Source of the DNA: Roseovarius mucosus DSM 17069
GTDB lineage: Bacteria; Pseudomonadota; Alphaproteobacteria; Rhodobacterales; Rhodobacteraceae
Direction: 5' to 3'
DNA length: 64,000 nucleotides
Assembly (NCBI RefSeq): GCF_000768555.3
Contig: NZ_KN293991.1
Span: 558,001 to 622,000, forward strand
In this document: piece by piece, positions 16,803-25,237 of the stretch
Layout: each line of letters opens with the position of its first letter
Numbering within the stretch: position 1 is the stretch's first letter
Program-made: the position numbers and the translations under genes
The notes under the pieces: model-generated
What the model was told of the DNA's origin: nothing
Database searches by the model: none
The model's input: the letters and a program-made list of their open reading frames with translations, nothing else

Positions 16803-18152
16803 ATGCAGAGACAGGACATGACGGCGTTGCGGGCGGAACTCTCTTCGTTGCGCATGTCGCGGGTGATGGGGCGGGTCAGCGCGGTGCAGGGAAATACCTT
16901 GAGGATCAGTGGCCTATCCTCTGAGGCGCGGCTTGGTGACAGGGTGGATATCCGGCGTCGCTCGGGCGCCCCGCTTACGGGCGAAGTGATCCGGCTCGAG
17001 GCGGCCTCGGTGATGGTCCTGCCTGATTCCAGCCCTGAGGGGGTCGCGCTTGGCGACCGGGCGATGTTGGGGCAGGCCGAGTTCATTGCGCCCTCTGCGG
17101 GCTGGTTGGGTCGGATCATTGATCCCTTTGGCACCCCGCTTGATGGTCGCCCTCTGTTGCGGGGGGCCGAGGCACGGATGCTGCGGGCTGATCCCCCAGC
17201 ACCTGCGCGGCGACGTGCGCTTGGCGTACGGCTGGAAACCGGGATGGCGGCGTTCAACACGATGCTACCCATCGTGCGCGGCCAGCGTGTGGGCTTATTT
17301 GCCGGATCGGGCGTCGGCAAATCCATGCTGCTTGGGCATCTGGCGCGGCATATGCAGGCGGATGTCGTGGTGATTGCCCTCATTGGCGAGCGCGGGCGTG
17401 AATTGCGAGAGTTCGTCGAGCATGTCCTGGGGCCAGAGGGTATGCGCCGCAGCGTCATTGTTGCTGCCACCTCGGACCGCTCACCGCTCGTTCGTCGTCG
17501 CTGTGCCTGGACGGCGATGGCGGTGGCCGAGTTCTTTCGTGATCAAGGGCAGCAGGTGCTCTTTCTTGCCGATTCGATCACACGTTTTGCCGAGGCGCAT
17601 CGAGAGGTGGCGACGGCAGCAGGAGAAATGCCGGCACTGCGCGGATATCCCGCATCAACCTCGCATCTCATCATGTCTCTTTGCGAGCGGGCGGGGCCGG
17701 GGGAGGATGGGGCAGGGGATATCACCGCGCTCTTGACTGTCCTCGTCGCGGGCTCGGATATGGAGGAACCGATCGCCGACATTCTGCGCGGGGTTCTTGA
17801 CGGACATGTGGTGCTGGATCGTCAGATTGCGGAACGTGGACGCTATCCAGCGATTGATCTCTTGCGGTCCGTATCGCGCAGCCTGCCACGTGCCGCAACC
17901 GAGGAGGAGAACGCACTGATTTCACGTGCGCGTGGCCTTTTGGGCAGCTACGCCAGATCTGAGACAATGATCAGGGTTGGTCTCTACTCAGAAGGCAGCG
18001 ATCCAGATCTGGATCAGGCGATCCGGGTGTGGCCTGAGTTGGACGGATTCCTGGCCGAGAACGAGTCGGTTTCGGTCAAAAACAGCTTTGCCCGCCTTGG
18101 TGTCATCCTGCGGCGGGCAGGCACCCCACCCGCGCGCGGAGCGGCGCGTTGA
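16803..18152 (+). CDS. fliI: Flagellar export ATPase FliI
   Basis: 449 residues from the ATG at 16803 (GGAG 9 bases upstream); a TTG ten codons earlier is less likely. FliI is the F1-beta-like ATPase of flagellar export. Walker A is AGSGVGKS at about 167-174; the family stretch IALIGERGRELREFVE and the Walker B region QVLFLADSITRFAEAHREV follow. GYPASTSHL matches the FliI/F1 signature (standard form PPSLF-like), here in a form usual for Rhodobacterales. It is divergent from flgB and convergent with the TerB-like gene. Confidence 0.96.
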   Translation: MQRQDMTALRAELSSLRMSRVMGRVSAVQGNTLRISGLSSEARLGDRVDIRRRSGAPLTGEVIRLEAASVMVLPDSSPEGVALGDRAMLGQAEFIAPSAGWLGRIIDPFGTPLDGRPLLRGAEARMLRADPPAPARRRALGVRLETGMAAFNTMLPIVRGQRVGLFAGSGVGKSMLLGHLARHMQADVVVIALIGERGRELREFVEHVLGPEGMRRSVIVAATSDRSPLVRRRCAWTAMAVAEFFRDQGQQVLFLADSITRFAEAHREVATAAGEMPALRGYPASTSHLIMSLCERAGPGEDGAGDITALLTVLVAGSDMEEPIADILRGVLDGHVVLDRQIAERGRYPAIDLLRSVSRSLPRAATEEENALISRARGLLGSYARSETMIRVGLYSEGSDPDLDQAIRVWPELDGFLAENESVSVKNSFARLGVILRRAGTPPARGAAR

Positions 18153-18158
18153 GCAGGC

Positions 18159-18584
18159 TCATGCGGTCATATGCCGTGCCCGTGCGCCGCGTTCGATGGC
18201 GGCGGCATGCAATCTATCGATCGTGAGTTCATAGCGAATCTCTTCGAGCAGACGCAGTTCGCGCTCGTTCAAAGTCCCATCCGCCGCGGCCACATCACAG
18301 GCAAGCGCATAGGCCGTCTCGAACAGCCGTTCGGGCAGATTGGCACGCACCAGACCAAAGAGCGCATCAAGACCGTCTTCTACCGTGAAAAGATCGAGCA
18401 CGGTTTGCGACATCAGCTTCAGCCGATCCAGATCGTAATCGGCAAAGATCGGCAGATTGTTCACCGTGCTCTCTATCTTGATGAGTTCGGCGGTGCGCAT
18501 GTCCTCGTCTGAGGCCGAGACAGCGATCATGACCGCCACAAGACAATCCTGCGGTGTGAGCGGGTGGGGCATCGGTTCGGACAT
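18159..18584 (-). CDS. TerB-like (tellurite resistance TerB family) protein
   Basis: 141 residues, all helical. It shows the paired acidic pattern of TerB-like domains: VAVMIAVSASDEDMRTAELI near the N-terminus and CDVAAADGTLNERELRLLEE near the C-terminus. TerB domains bind metal and associate with membranes, but single-domain members are widespread with no proven tellurite function. It is convergent with fliI, with stops 6 bp apart. Nothing links it to motility besides position. Confidence 0.8.
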   Translation of the reverse strand: MSEPMPHPLTPQDCLVAVMIAVSASDEDMRTAELIKIESTVNNLPIFADYDLDRLKLMSQTVLDLFTVEDGLDALFGLVRANLPERLFETAYALACDVAAADGTLNERELRLLEEIRYELTIDRLHAAAIERGARARHMTA

Positions 18585-18705
18585 ATGCGGGCCTTTCGCG
18601 CGGGGCTATGTTGCGGTGCAGAATATTGACTGTCACGCCCCCCGGCAATAGGAAGCGCAGATGCCGCGCCGGGATTTTGGCGAGGCGCAACCTGGAGTGT
18701 GACAG

Positions 18706-20280
18706 ATGTCCGACCTGCGCGACGCCGCGATGAATTCGAAAGCCTGGCCTTTTGAAGAGGCGCGCCGCGTGCTCAAACGCTATGAAAAGGCCCCGCCGGA
18801 GAAGGGCTACGTGCTCTTCGAGACGGGCTATGGTCCCTCGGGCTTGCCCCATATCGGCACTTTTGGCGAGGTGCTGCGCACCACGATGATCCGCCGCGCC
18901 TTTGAGGTGATCAGCGATATTCCCACCCGGCTGATCTGCTTTTCCGACGACCTCGACGGCATGCGCAAGGTTCCGGGCAATGTGCCCAACCGTGAGATGC
19001 TGATGGAGCATCTGCAAAAGCCGCTCACCTCCGTGCCGGACCCCTTTGGCACGCATGAGAGCTTTGGCCACCACAACAATGCCATGCTGCGGCGGTTCCT
19101 CGACACCTTCGGGTTCGAGTATGAGTTTTATTCGGCCACTGAATTCTATCGCTCTGGCCAATTCGACGCCGTGCTCTTGCGCGCCGCCGAGCGCTATGAC
19201 GCGATCATGAAGATCATGCTGCAATCCCTTCGTGAAGAGCGGCAGCAGACCTATTCGATCTTTCTGCCCATTCATCCCGAAACGGGCCGCGTGCTCTATG
19301 TCCCGATGAAAGAGGTGAACGCCAAGGACGGCACCATCACCTTTGACGACGAGACCGGGCGCGAATGGACCCTGCCGGTGACGGGCGGCAATGTGAAACT
19401 GCAATGGAAGCCTGATTTCGGGGCCCGTTGGGCGGCACTCGGTGTGGATTTCGAGATGTATGGCAAGGATCACTCGACCAACACGCCGATTTATGACGGC
19501 ATCTGCCGCGCGCTGGGCGCGCCCGCGCCAGAGCATTTCACCTATGAGCTCTTCCTTGACGAAAGCGGACAGAAAATCTCGAAATCCTCGGGCAATGGCG
19601 TGTCGATTGACCAGTGGTTGACCTATGCGGCCACCGAGAGCCTGTCTTACTTCATGTATCAAAAGCCCAAGACCGCCAAGCGGATGCATTTCGATGTGAT
19701 CCCCAAGGCGGTGGACGAGTATCACCAGCAATTGCGCGCCTTCCCCGATCAGACGCTGGAGCAGCAATTGGCCAATCCGGTCTGGCATATCCACGGCGGC
19801 AATGTTCCCGAGAGCCGGATGGTCGTGCCCTTCTCGATGCTGCTCAACCTTGCCTCGGTCTCTGCCGCAGAGGACAAGGAAACGCTCTGGGGGTTCATCC
19901 GTCGCTATGCGCCGGACGCGCGCCCCGAGACCCATGCCGACCTAGATGCCGCCGCAGGCTATGCGGTGCGCTATTACGAGGATTTCGTAGCCCCCGAGAA
20001 GGTCTATCGCGCGCCCACCGATCTGGAGCGTGAGGCGCTGATGGACTTGCGCGATCAACTGGCCGCCTATGATGGCCCAGCTGAGGACGAGGCGCTGCAA
20101 TCCATTGTCTATGCGGTTGGTCGTGACCGTTTCGAGCCGCTGCGCGACTGGTTCAAGGCGCTCTACGAGGTTCTGCTGGGGGCCTCGCAGGGGCCGCGCT
20201 TTGGCGGGTTCATAGCGCTCTATGGCGTCACGGAAACCGTGGCCCTGATCGACAAGGGGTTGGCGGGCGAGCTGTCCTGA
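18706..20280 (+). CDS. lysK: Class I lysyl-tRNA synthetase
   Basis: 524 residues. The class I signatures are present: HIGT at 49-52 (GPSGLPHIGTFGEV) and KISKS near 289 (SGQKISKSSGNG). The Rossmann catalytic core and alpha-helical anticodon cage fit the archaeal-type LysRS-I, which replaces the class II LysS in many alphaproteobacteria. It charges tRNA-Lys. The start has GGAG 9 bases upstream. A 121-bp gap separates it from the divergent TerB-like gene. Confidence 0.95.
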   Translation: MSDLRDAAMNSKAWPFEEARRVLKRYEKAPPEKGYVLFETGYGPSGLPHIGTFGEVLRTTMIRRAFEVISDIPTRLICFSDDLDGMRKVPGNVPNREMLMEHLQKPLTSVPDPFGTHESFGHHNNAMLRRFLDTFGFEYEFYSATEFYRSGQFDAVLLRAAERYDAIMKIMLQSLREERQQTYSIFLPIHPETGRVLYVPMKEVNAKDGTITFDDETGREWTLPVTGGNVKLQWKPDFGARWAALGVDFEMYGKDHSTNTPIYDGICRALGAPAPEHFTYELFLDESGQKISKSSGNGVSIDQWLTYAATESLSYFMYQKPKTAKRMHFDVIPKAVDEYHQQLRAFPDQTLEQQLANPVWHIHGGNVPESRMVVPFSMLLNLASVSAAEDKETLWGFIRRYAPDARPETHADLDAAAGYAVRYYEDFVAPEKVYRAPTDLEREALMDLRDQLAAYDGPAEDEALQSIVYAVGRDRFEPLRDWFKALYEVLLGASQGPRFGGFIALYGVTETVALIDKGLAGELS

Positions 20281-20341
20281 TCAGGGGCGTTGCGCAGTCA
20301 TGGGGCTCTTGCTACCCTTGGCGAAAACAAAGGGGCGAGCG

Positions 20342-20740
20342 ATGCGTATCTTGGCAATCCTGACCGCCGCAGGTGTTGCGGCCTGTGCGGCGACCCAATC
20401 CATGCCCGACGCGGGCGAAGGGGCCGCGATCTATGACGCCAACTGCGTCCAATGCCACGGGGCATCGGGCAAGGGTGACGGGCCTTGGGCCTCTGGTTTC
20501 ACGCCGCGCCCGGCGGATTTGACGCGGCTCTCGAACGATGGGGTGTTTCCCCGCGCGCATGTGCTGTCCGTGATCGACGGCTACGACCGCACAGGCCTAC
20601 CGGGACAAGAGATGCCGGAATTCGGTCTGTTACTGGAGGGCGACACCGTGCCGCTCGACGTGGGTGATGGCAGGCTTACACCCACACCGCGCCCACTTGC
20701 GGCGCTGATGGCCTATCTCGAAAGTATCCAGACCAAATAA
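20342..20740 (+). CDS. Class I c-type cytochrome, probably a lipoprotein
   Basis: 132 residues from the ATG at 20342, preceded by AAAGGGGCGAG. The N-terminus (MRILAILTAAGVAAC) ends in a lipobox-like AAC. One heme-binding motif CVQCH starts at residue 35; a plausible Met ligand lies in GQEMPEFG. It is a single-domain periplasmic electron carrier. Its redox partner is not evident from neighbours (lysK upstream, an OmpA-type gene downstream in the opposite direction). Confidence 0.88.
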   Translation: MRILAILTAAGVAACAATQSMPDAGEGAAIYDANCVQCHGASGKGDGPWASGFTPRPADLTRLSNDGVFPRAHVLSVIDGYDRTGLPGQEMPEFGLLLEGDTVPLDVGDGRLTPTPRPLAALMAYLESIQTK

Positions 20741-20744
20741 AAAC

Positions 20745-20771
20745 GGGGCTGACCGGGATGCGGTCAGCCCC
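20745..20771. terminator. Bidirectional terminator between cytochrome c and OmpA-type genes
   Basis: A perfect 11-bp stem (GGGGCTGACCG with CGGTCAGCCCC) with a 5-base loop lies between two convergent stop codons. It has A-rich flanking sequence on the left (AATAAAAA), which becomes a U tract for the leftward transcript, and CTTCTC on the right. Confidence 0.85.
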
Positions 20772-20791
20772 TTCTCGCGTTTCAGGAACCG

Positions 20792-21452
20792 TCAGGCGTT
20801 CGGCAGGATCACGATCTCTACGCGGCGGTTCTGTGCCTTGCCCTCGCTGGTGAGGTTCGACGCGACCGGCTGATCCTCGCCACGGCCAAAGGCGCGGATA
20901 CGGCCATAAGGCACGCCGCCGCTGGCAAGCACATCCGCAACCGCATTTGCGCGACGTTTGGACAGGCCCTGATTATATCCTGCATCGCCGTCGCTGTCGG
21001 TATGGCCTACGACCTGCACGGTGGTGTCGGGATAGGCCTGAAGGCTCTGCGAGACCTTGAAGAGGTCGTCACGCAGGGCAGGAGCAACGGTGGCCCCGTC
21101 CACCGGGAAGAGAATGTCTTGCGGCATGGTCAGGATCAAGCGGTCGCCGGTATTGACGATCCGCACATCGCTGTCGAGTTGCTGGCGCAATTCCGCCTCT
21201 TGCCGGTCCAGCGCACTGCCGATGGCGGCGCCGCCCACGGCCCCCAACACGCCACCAAGCAGCGCGCCCTTGCCCTTGCTGTCGCTGACAATTGCGCCGG
21301 TCCCAGCCCCGATGAGGCCGCCGATGATCGCCCCCCTGCTGGGCCTTTTGATTGGGGTTGGGGCCGCCCACATAGCCCGGGTCGGTGCAGGCCGTCGCCA
21401 GCAGCAGGGATGCGCCAGAGAGCATCAGCAAGGATTTTTTCGCTCGTATCAT
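20792..21452 (-). pseudogene. OmpA-family outer-membrane lipoprotein with glycine-zipper domain, frameshifted
   Basis: The reverse strand first encodes a lipoprotein signal (MIRAKKSLLMLSGASLLLATAC) and NPNQKAQQG. A different frame then encodes a glycine-zipper segment (AIIGGLIGAGTGAIVSDSKG) and a complete OmpA-like domain (VQVVGHTDSDGDAGYNQGLS; RIRAFGRGEDQPVASN) that binds peptidoglycan. The frames join if one base is removed from the six-C run at 21331-21336 (plus strand). The whole would be about 219 residues, a normal YiaD-like lipoprotein. Either a recent mutation or a homopolymer sequencing error. It is not MotB: it is lipid-anchored and lacks a stator helix. Confidence 0.85.
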
Positions 21453-21575
21453 GGTATTCGCCTCTTCGGTTCAACTGGCCCGATGGATCGGGTCTGGTGC
21501 GATGATATGCAATATCACGCGGTATCCCAAGGGACATTCACGGGGAAAAGACGCGCTTGGCGTGCAACTTTCCGC

Positions 21576-22412
21576 CTACTCGTCGGCGCGCGCGCCCTCC
21601 CAGGCGAGCATGGCGCGTTTGACTGGCAAGCCCCAGTGATAGCCGCCCAGCGCGCCGGATTTGCGCAAGGCGCGGTGGCATGGGATGAGATAGCTGACCG
21701 GATTGCGACCGACCGCCGTGCCCACAGCCCGCACCGCGCGCGGGTTGCCTATGGCACTTGCGATTTCCGAATAGGTCGTCACGTGGCCCGACGGGATTTG
21801 CAACAGCGCCTCCCAGACCTTGATCTGGAACGGCGCGCCGATCATGTGGAGCGCAGCCTCGCCCCGCCCGCCAAAGGCCGCCTCTACCCAACCTGCGATC
21901 CTGTCGGGAGCCTCGGTGTATATGGCCTTGGGCCAGCGAGAGCGCATGTCCGCCATCGCCACCTCACGCCCGAACTCCTCGGAAAAGGCCAGGCCGCAGA
22001 GGCCACGCTCCGTGCCCATGGCAAGGGCCTCGCCAAACGGGCTGTCGAACCAGCCGTAATGGATCGTCAGCCCGTCACCGCCGCGGGCGAACTCACCGGG
22101 GCTCATCGCCTCCCACCGCAAGAAGAGATCGTGAAGCCGCCCGGTGCCTGACAGCCCGGCCTCATCTGCCGCCGCGAGAGTGGTGAAACGCTCTGTGAGC
22201 AGCGCCTTGGCGTGGCCCAGCGTCAGATACTGCTGATAGCGTTTGGGTGACACGCCCACCCATTGCGAAAAGAGCCGCTGGAAATGCGCGGCGCTCATGC
22301 CCATCTCGCGCGCCAATTCTTCGAGTGTCAGTGCCGTATCGCGGCTGTCGATGAGGTCAATCGCGCGGCGCATGACGTGGTAATGATAACCGGGTTCAGG
22401 TTGGGCGTTCAT
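21576..22412 (-). CDS. Ada-type protein: AraC DNA-binding domain fused to O6-methylguanine-DNA methyltransferase
   Basis: 278 residues from the ATG at 22412; a TTG at 22436 would add eight residues. An AraC helix-turn-helix domain occupies about 10-110 (LEELAREMGMSAAHFQRLFS; GVSPKRYQQYL). The alkyltransferase domain follows, with the active-site PCHR (Cys245) in SYLIPCHRALRKSG and the DNA-binding GNPRAVRAVGTAVGRNP. The N-terminal Cys/zinc phosphotriester domain of E. coli Ada is absent. It repairs O6-alkylguanine and may regulate genes, though the missing sensor Cys makes Ada-like induction uncertain. Confidence 0.92.
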   Translation of the reverse strand: MNAQPEPGYHYHVMRRAIDLIDSRDTALTLEELAREMGMSAAHFQRLFSQWVGVSPKRYQQYLTLGHAKALLTERFTTLAAADEAGLSGTGRLHDLFLRWEAMSPGEFARGGDGLTIHYGWFDSPFGEALAMGTERGLCGLAFSEEFGREVAMADMRSRWPKAIYTEAPDRIAGWVEAAFGGRGEAALHMIGAPFQIKVWEALLQIPSGHVTTYSEIASAIGNPRAVRAVGTAVGRNPVSYLIPCHRALRKSGALGGYHWGLPVKRAMLAWEGARADE

Positions 22413-22510
22413 TATGGTCGTCCTGTCGTTGCGCAAGCAAGATATGACGCCCTATTGCAGTATGCGACCCGAATGTTGCGCATCCCGCCAAATCCCGGCA
22501 TAGAGCAGCC

Positions 22511-23155
22511 ATGGCACGCCAACTTGACTACCACACGATCCGCGAGATCTTCACCCGGTTCGAGGCCGCAGAGCCGGAACCCAAGGGTGAGTTGGACCAT
22601 GTCAACGCCTATACGCTCGTAGTCGCCGTGGCGCTCTCGGCGCAAGCCACCGATGTCGGCGTCAACAAGGCGACGAGGGATCTCTTTCAGGTCGCTGACA
22701 CGCCACAAAAGATGCTCAATCTGGGCGAAGAGGGCCTGATCCAGCATATCAAGACGATTGGCCTTTATCGCAACAAGGCCAAGAATGTGATGAAGCTGAG
22801 CCGCATCTTGGTCGAGGAGTATGGCGGCGAAGTTCCCAATTCCCGCGCGGCACTACAATCGCTACCCGGTGTCGGGCGCAAGACGGCCAACGTCGTGCTC
22901 AACATGTGGTGGCAGTACCCGGCGCAGGCGGTGGATACGCATATATTCCGCGTGGGCAATCGCAGCGGCATTTGCCCCGGCAAATCCGTAGAGGCGGTCG
23001 AGCGCGCCATCGAGGACAACGTGCCAGTGGATTTTCAGCGCCACGCGCATCATTGGCTCATCCTGCACGGCCGCTACACCTGCAAGGCGCGCAAACCCGC
23101 CTGCGGCACCTGCCTTATTCGTGATCTCTGCTTATTCGAGGACAAGACTCTATGA
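22511..23155 (+). CDS. nth: Endonuclease III (DNA glycosylase/AP lyase)
   Basis: 214 residues. Helix-hairpin-helix LPGVGRKTA carries the catalytic Lys124, and Asp142 lies in VDTHIFRVGNR. The C-terminal [4Fe-4S] cluster motif C-X6-C-X2-C-X5-C is at Cys191, 198, 201 and 207. It removes oxidised pyrimidines. The stop overlaps the following kinase start (ATGA). It is divergent from the Ada-type repair gene, forming a small DNA-repair neighbourhood. Confidence 0.97.
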   Translation: MARQLDYHTIREIFTRFEAAEPEPKGELDHVNAYTLVVAVALSAQATDVGVNKATRDLFQVADTPQKMLNLGEEGLIQHIKTIGLYRNKAKNVMKLSRILVEEYGGEVPNSRAALQSLPGVGRKTANVVLNMWWQYPAQAVDTHIFRVGNRSGICPGKSVEAVERAIEDNVPVDFQRHAHHWLILHGRYTCKARKPACGTCLIRDLCLFEDKTL

Positions 23156-24138
23156 CCAAATATCAGGCCGTTGGCATCGGCAATGCCGTGGTGGACGTGA
23201 TCAGCCAATGCGACGATGCCTTTCTCGCACGCATGGGCATCGAAAAGGGCGTCATGCAATTGATCGAAACAGAGCGTGCCGAATTTCTCTATGAAAACAT
23301 GACCGACCGGCGGCAGGCCCCGGGCGGGTCGGTCGCCAATACCATAGCGGGACTGGGTGCGCTTGGCCTCTCGACCGGATTTATCGGGCGGGTCAGCGAT
23401 GACGAACTCGGGCGCTACTATGCCGCGGCGATGACCGAGGTTGGCACCGACTTCGTCAACGCACCGCGTGGCGATGGCGTGCTGCCCACCTCGCGGTCGA
23501 TGATCTTCGTCTCGCCCGATGGCGAGCGCTCGATGAATACCTATCTGGGCATTTCGACAGAACTTGACGACGCAGATGTGCCCGAAGCGGTGGCCGGGCA
23601 GGCCGAGCTTTTGTTTCTGGAGGGTTATCTTTTTGACAAGCCCAAAGGCAAGGCGGCGTTTCAAGCAGCGGCACGCGCCGCGCGGGCCGGTGGCGGCAAA
23701 GCGGGGATCACCCTCTCGGACCCGTTCTGCGTCAATCGCCACCGTGACGATTTTCGCCGTCTCCTGCGTGAGTTGGATTATGTGATCGGAAACGAGCACG
23801 AATGGTGCGCGCTTTACGAGACCGAGGATCTGGGGGCGGCATTGGAACAGGCAGCATCTGAAAGCGGTCTCATCGTCTGCACCCGTTCGGGCCATGATGT
23901 CGTCTTGGTGCAGGGCGACGAGACTGTGACCGTGCCGGTGCATCGCGTGACCCCGGTCGATACCACAGGCGCGGGGGATCAATTTGCCGCTGGCCTGCTC
24001 TACGGTCTTGCAACCGGTCGGTCATTGGCTGTGTCCGGGCGCATGGGGTGTATCGCGGCGGCCGAGGTGATCGGCCATTACGGTGCGCGGCCCGAAGCGG
24101 ACGTCAAGGCGCTCTTTGCGGCTGAAGGGTTGATCTGA
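23152..24138 (+). CDS. PfkB-family kinase, adenosine-kinase-like
   Basis: 328 residues. The PfkB fold is shown by APGGSVANTIAGLGALG near 56-72 and the C-terminal signature DTTGAGDQFAAG at 270-281, with catalytic Asp276. Overall form (GNAVVDVISQCDD at the N-terminus) matches the alphaproteobacterial group annotated as adenosine kinase. Substrate cannot be fixed from sequence. It is translationally coupled to nth. Confidence 0.85.
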   Translation: MTKYQAVGIGNAVVDVISQCDDAFLARMGIEKGVMQLIETERAEFLYENMTDRRQAPGGSVANTIAGLGALGLSTGFIGRVSDDELGRYYAAAMTEVGTDFVNAPRGDGVLPTSRSMIFVSPDGERSMNTYLGISTELDDADVPEAVAGQAELLFLEGYLFDKPKGKAAFQAAARAARAGGGKAGITLSDPFCVNRHRDDFRRLLRELDYVIGNEHEWCALYETEDLGAALEQAASESGLIVCTRSGHDVVLVQGDETVTVPVHRVTPVDTTGAGDQFAAGLLYGLATGRSLAVSGRMGCIAAAEVIGHYGARPEADVKALFAAEGLI

Positions 24139-24164
24139 GAGGTTGGCGTCTGGCGGCAGAGCGT

Positions 24165-24192
24165 GGAGTTTGAGTATTTTTGCCAAGAAGAA
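24165..24192. repeat. Possible dispersed Rhodobacterales intergenic motif
   Basis: The stretch around GAGTATTTTTGCCAAGAAGA downstream of the kinase resembles a short AT-rich motif I recall as frequent after genes in Roseobacter-type genomes. Only one copy is in this window, so repeat status is from memory and cannot be shown here. Confidence 0.25.
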
Positions 24193-24272
24193 GCGCAAGG
24201 TTTATTAACCCTGATGTGAGATCCTTGGCCTGCAGTACAGGCTGGAGAGCCGATGACCGCCCATGAAGAAGC

Positions 24273-24308
24273 CGCGCCCGGGTGTTGCGTGTGTCAAACC
24301 CGGGCGCG
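24273..24308 (+). terminator. Intrinsic terminator-like hairpin downstream of the nth-kinase operon
   Basis: An 11-bp perfect stem (CGCGCCCGGGT with ACCCGGGCGCG), loop of 14 bases, followed by CGTTTTC. It lies 135 bp after the kinase stop, in a 258-bp gap that contains no gene. Confidence 0.6.
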
Positions 24309-24363
24309 CGTTTTCATGTTTCTTTGTGGTTCAAATTTTTCGGAGTGAATTGGCCGCAGGCCA

Positions 24364-24382
24364 AGAGGGGCAGCGCCCCTCT
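24364..24382 (-). terminator. Hairpin downstream of the enoyl-CoA hydratase gene
   Basis: An 8-bp perfect stem AGAGGGGC/GCCCCTCT with loop AGC lies 15 bp past the stop of the leftward echA-like gene. There is no clear T tract, so it may act as an RNA-stabilising 3' end rather than a classical terminator. Confidence 0.45.
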
Positions 24383-24396
24383 CGCTGCAAACGCGC

Positions 24397-25173
24397 TTAC
24401 TTGTCGCGGAACTGCGCCTCGCGCTTTTCGGCGAATGCGGCCATGCCCTCTTTCTGATCTTCAGTCGCAAAAAGCGAATGGAACACGCGGCGCTCGAACA
24501 AGAGCCCTTCGCGCAGTGTGGTCTCGTAAGAGCGATTGACTGCCTCCTTGGCTGCCATTACGGAAATCTGCGATTTTTCGGCGATCTTCTGCGCCACCGC
24601 CATCGCCTCTTCCATCAGCTTTTTGGCAGGCACCACGCGGCTCACCAGCCCCGAACGCTCTGCCTCTTCGGCATCCATGAAGCGCCCCGTAAGGTTCATG
24701 TCCATTGCCTTGGACTTGCCCACCAGCCGTGTCAGGCGCTGCGTGCCGCCAATGCCCGCGATCACGCCCAGATTGATTTCGGGCTGGCCGAATTTGGCGG
24801 TGTCCGAGCAGATGATGAAGTCGCACATCATCGCAAGTTCACAGCCGCCGCCAAGTGCGTAGCCCGACACCGCCGCGATGATCGGCTTGCGCACCCGGCA
24901 TATGGCGGCGCTGTCGGCGGTAAAGAGGTCTTCGGTGAAGACATCGACAAAGCTCTTTTCGCTCATCATCTTGATATCGGCGCCGGCGGCAAAGGCCTTT
25001 TCCGAGCCGGTGAGAACGATGCAGCGAACCTTCTCGTTCTGTTGCGCCTCTCCTAATGCCTCTGCGAGTTCCGACATCAACTGCGCGTTGAGCGCATTGA
25101 GCGCGTCGGGGCGGTTGAGCTTGATGAGGGCGACGTGGTCTTCTATTTCGACGATGATCGTCTCATAGGCCAT
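24397..25173 (-). CDS. Enoyl-CoA hydratase (crotonase family)
   Basis: 258 residues from the ATG at 25173, giving the family-typical N-terminus MAYETIIVEIEDHVALIKLN; an ATG at 25188 would add five residues. Oxyanion-hole segments are AFAAGADIKMM and YALGGGCELAMMCD. Catalytic-type acids are in FGQPEINLGVIAGIGGTQRL. Length and sequence fit short-chain enoyl-CoA hydratases of fatty-acid or butyrate metabolism. It is monocistronic, 64 bp from mutM, with which it is codirectional. Confidence 0.93.
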   Translation of the reverse strand: MAYETIIVEIEDHVALIKLNRPDALNALNAQLMSELAEALGEAQQNEKVRCIVLTGSEKAFAAGADIKMMSEKSFVDVFTEDLFTADSAAICRVRKPIIAAVSGYALGGGCELAMMCDFIICSDTAKFGQPEINLGVIAGIGGTQRLTRLVGKSKAMDMNLTGRFMDAEEAERSGLVSRVVPAKKLMEEAMAVAQKIAEKSQISVMAAKEAVNRSYETTLREGLLFERRVFHSLFATEDQKEGMAAFAEKREAQFRDK

Positions 25174-25237
25174 GAAATCAGCTTTCATTTGTTGTCATCA
25201 GAGCCGATTCATTACCACTGTTGGCCGCGCGTTCAAC

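Noticed and set aside
18367..19935. Long open frame (522 codons) antisense to lysK
   Set aside because: It is the complement of a well-supported synthetase gene; composition is His/Arg/Gly-rich and typical of antisense shadows.
20792..21452. Possible MotB because of its OmpA-like domain
   Set aside because: It has a lipobox and glycine zipper and lacks the stator membrane helix and plug.
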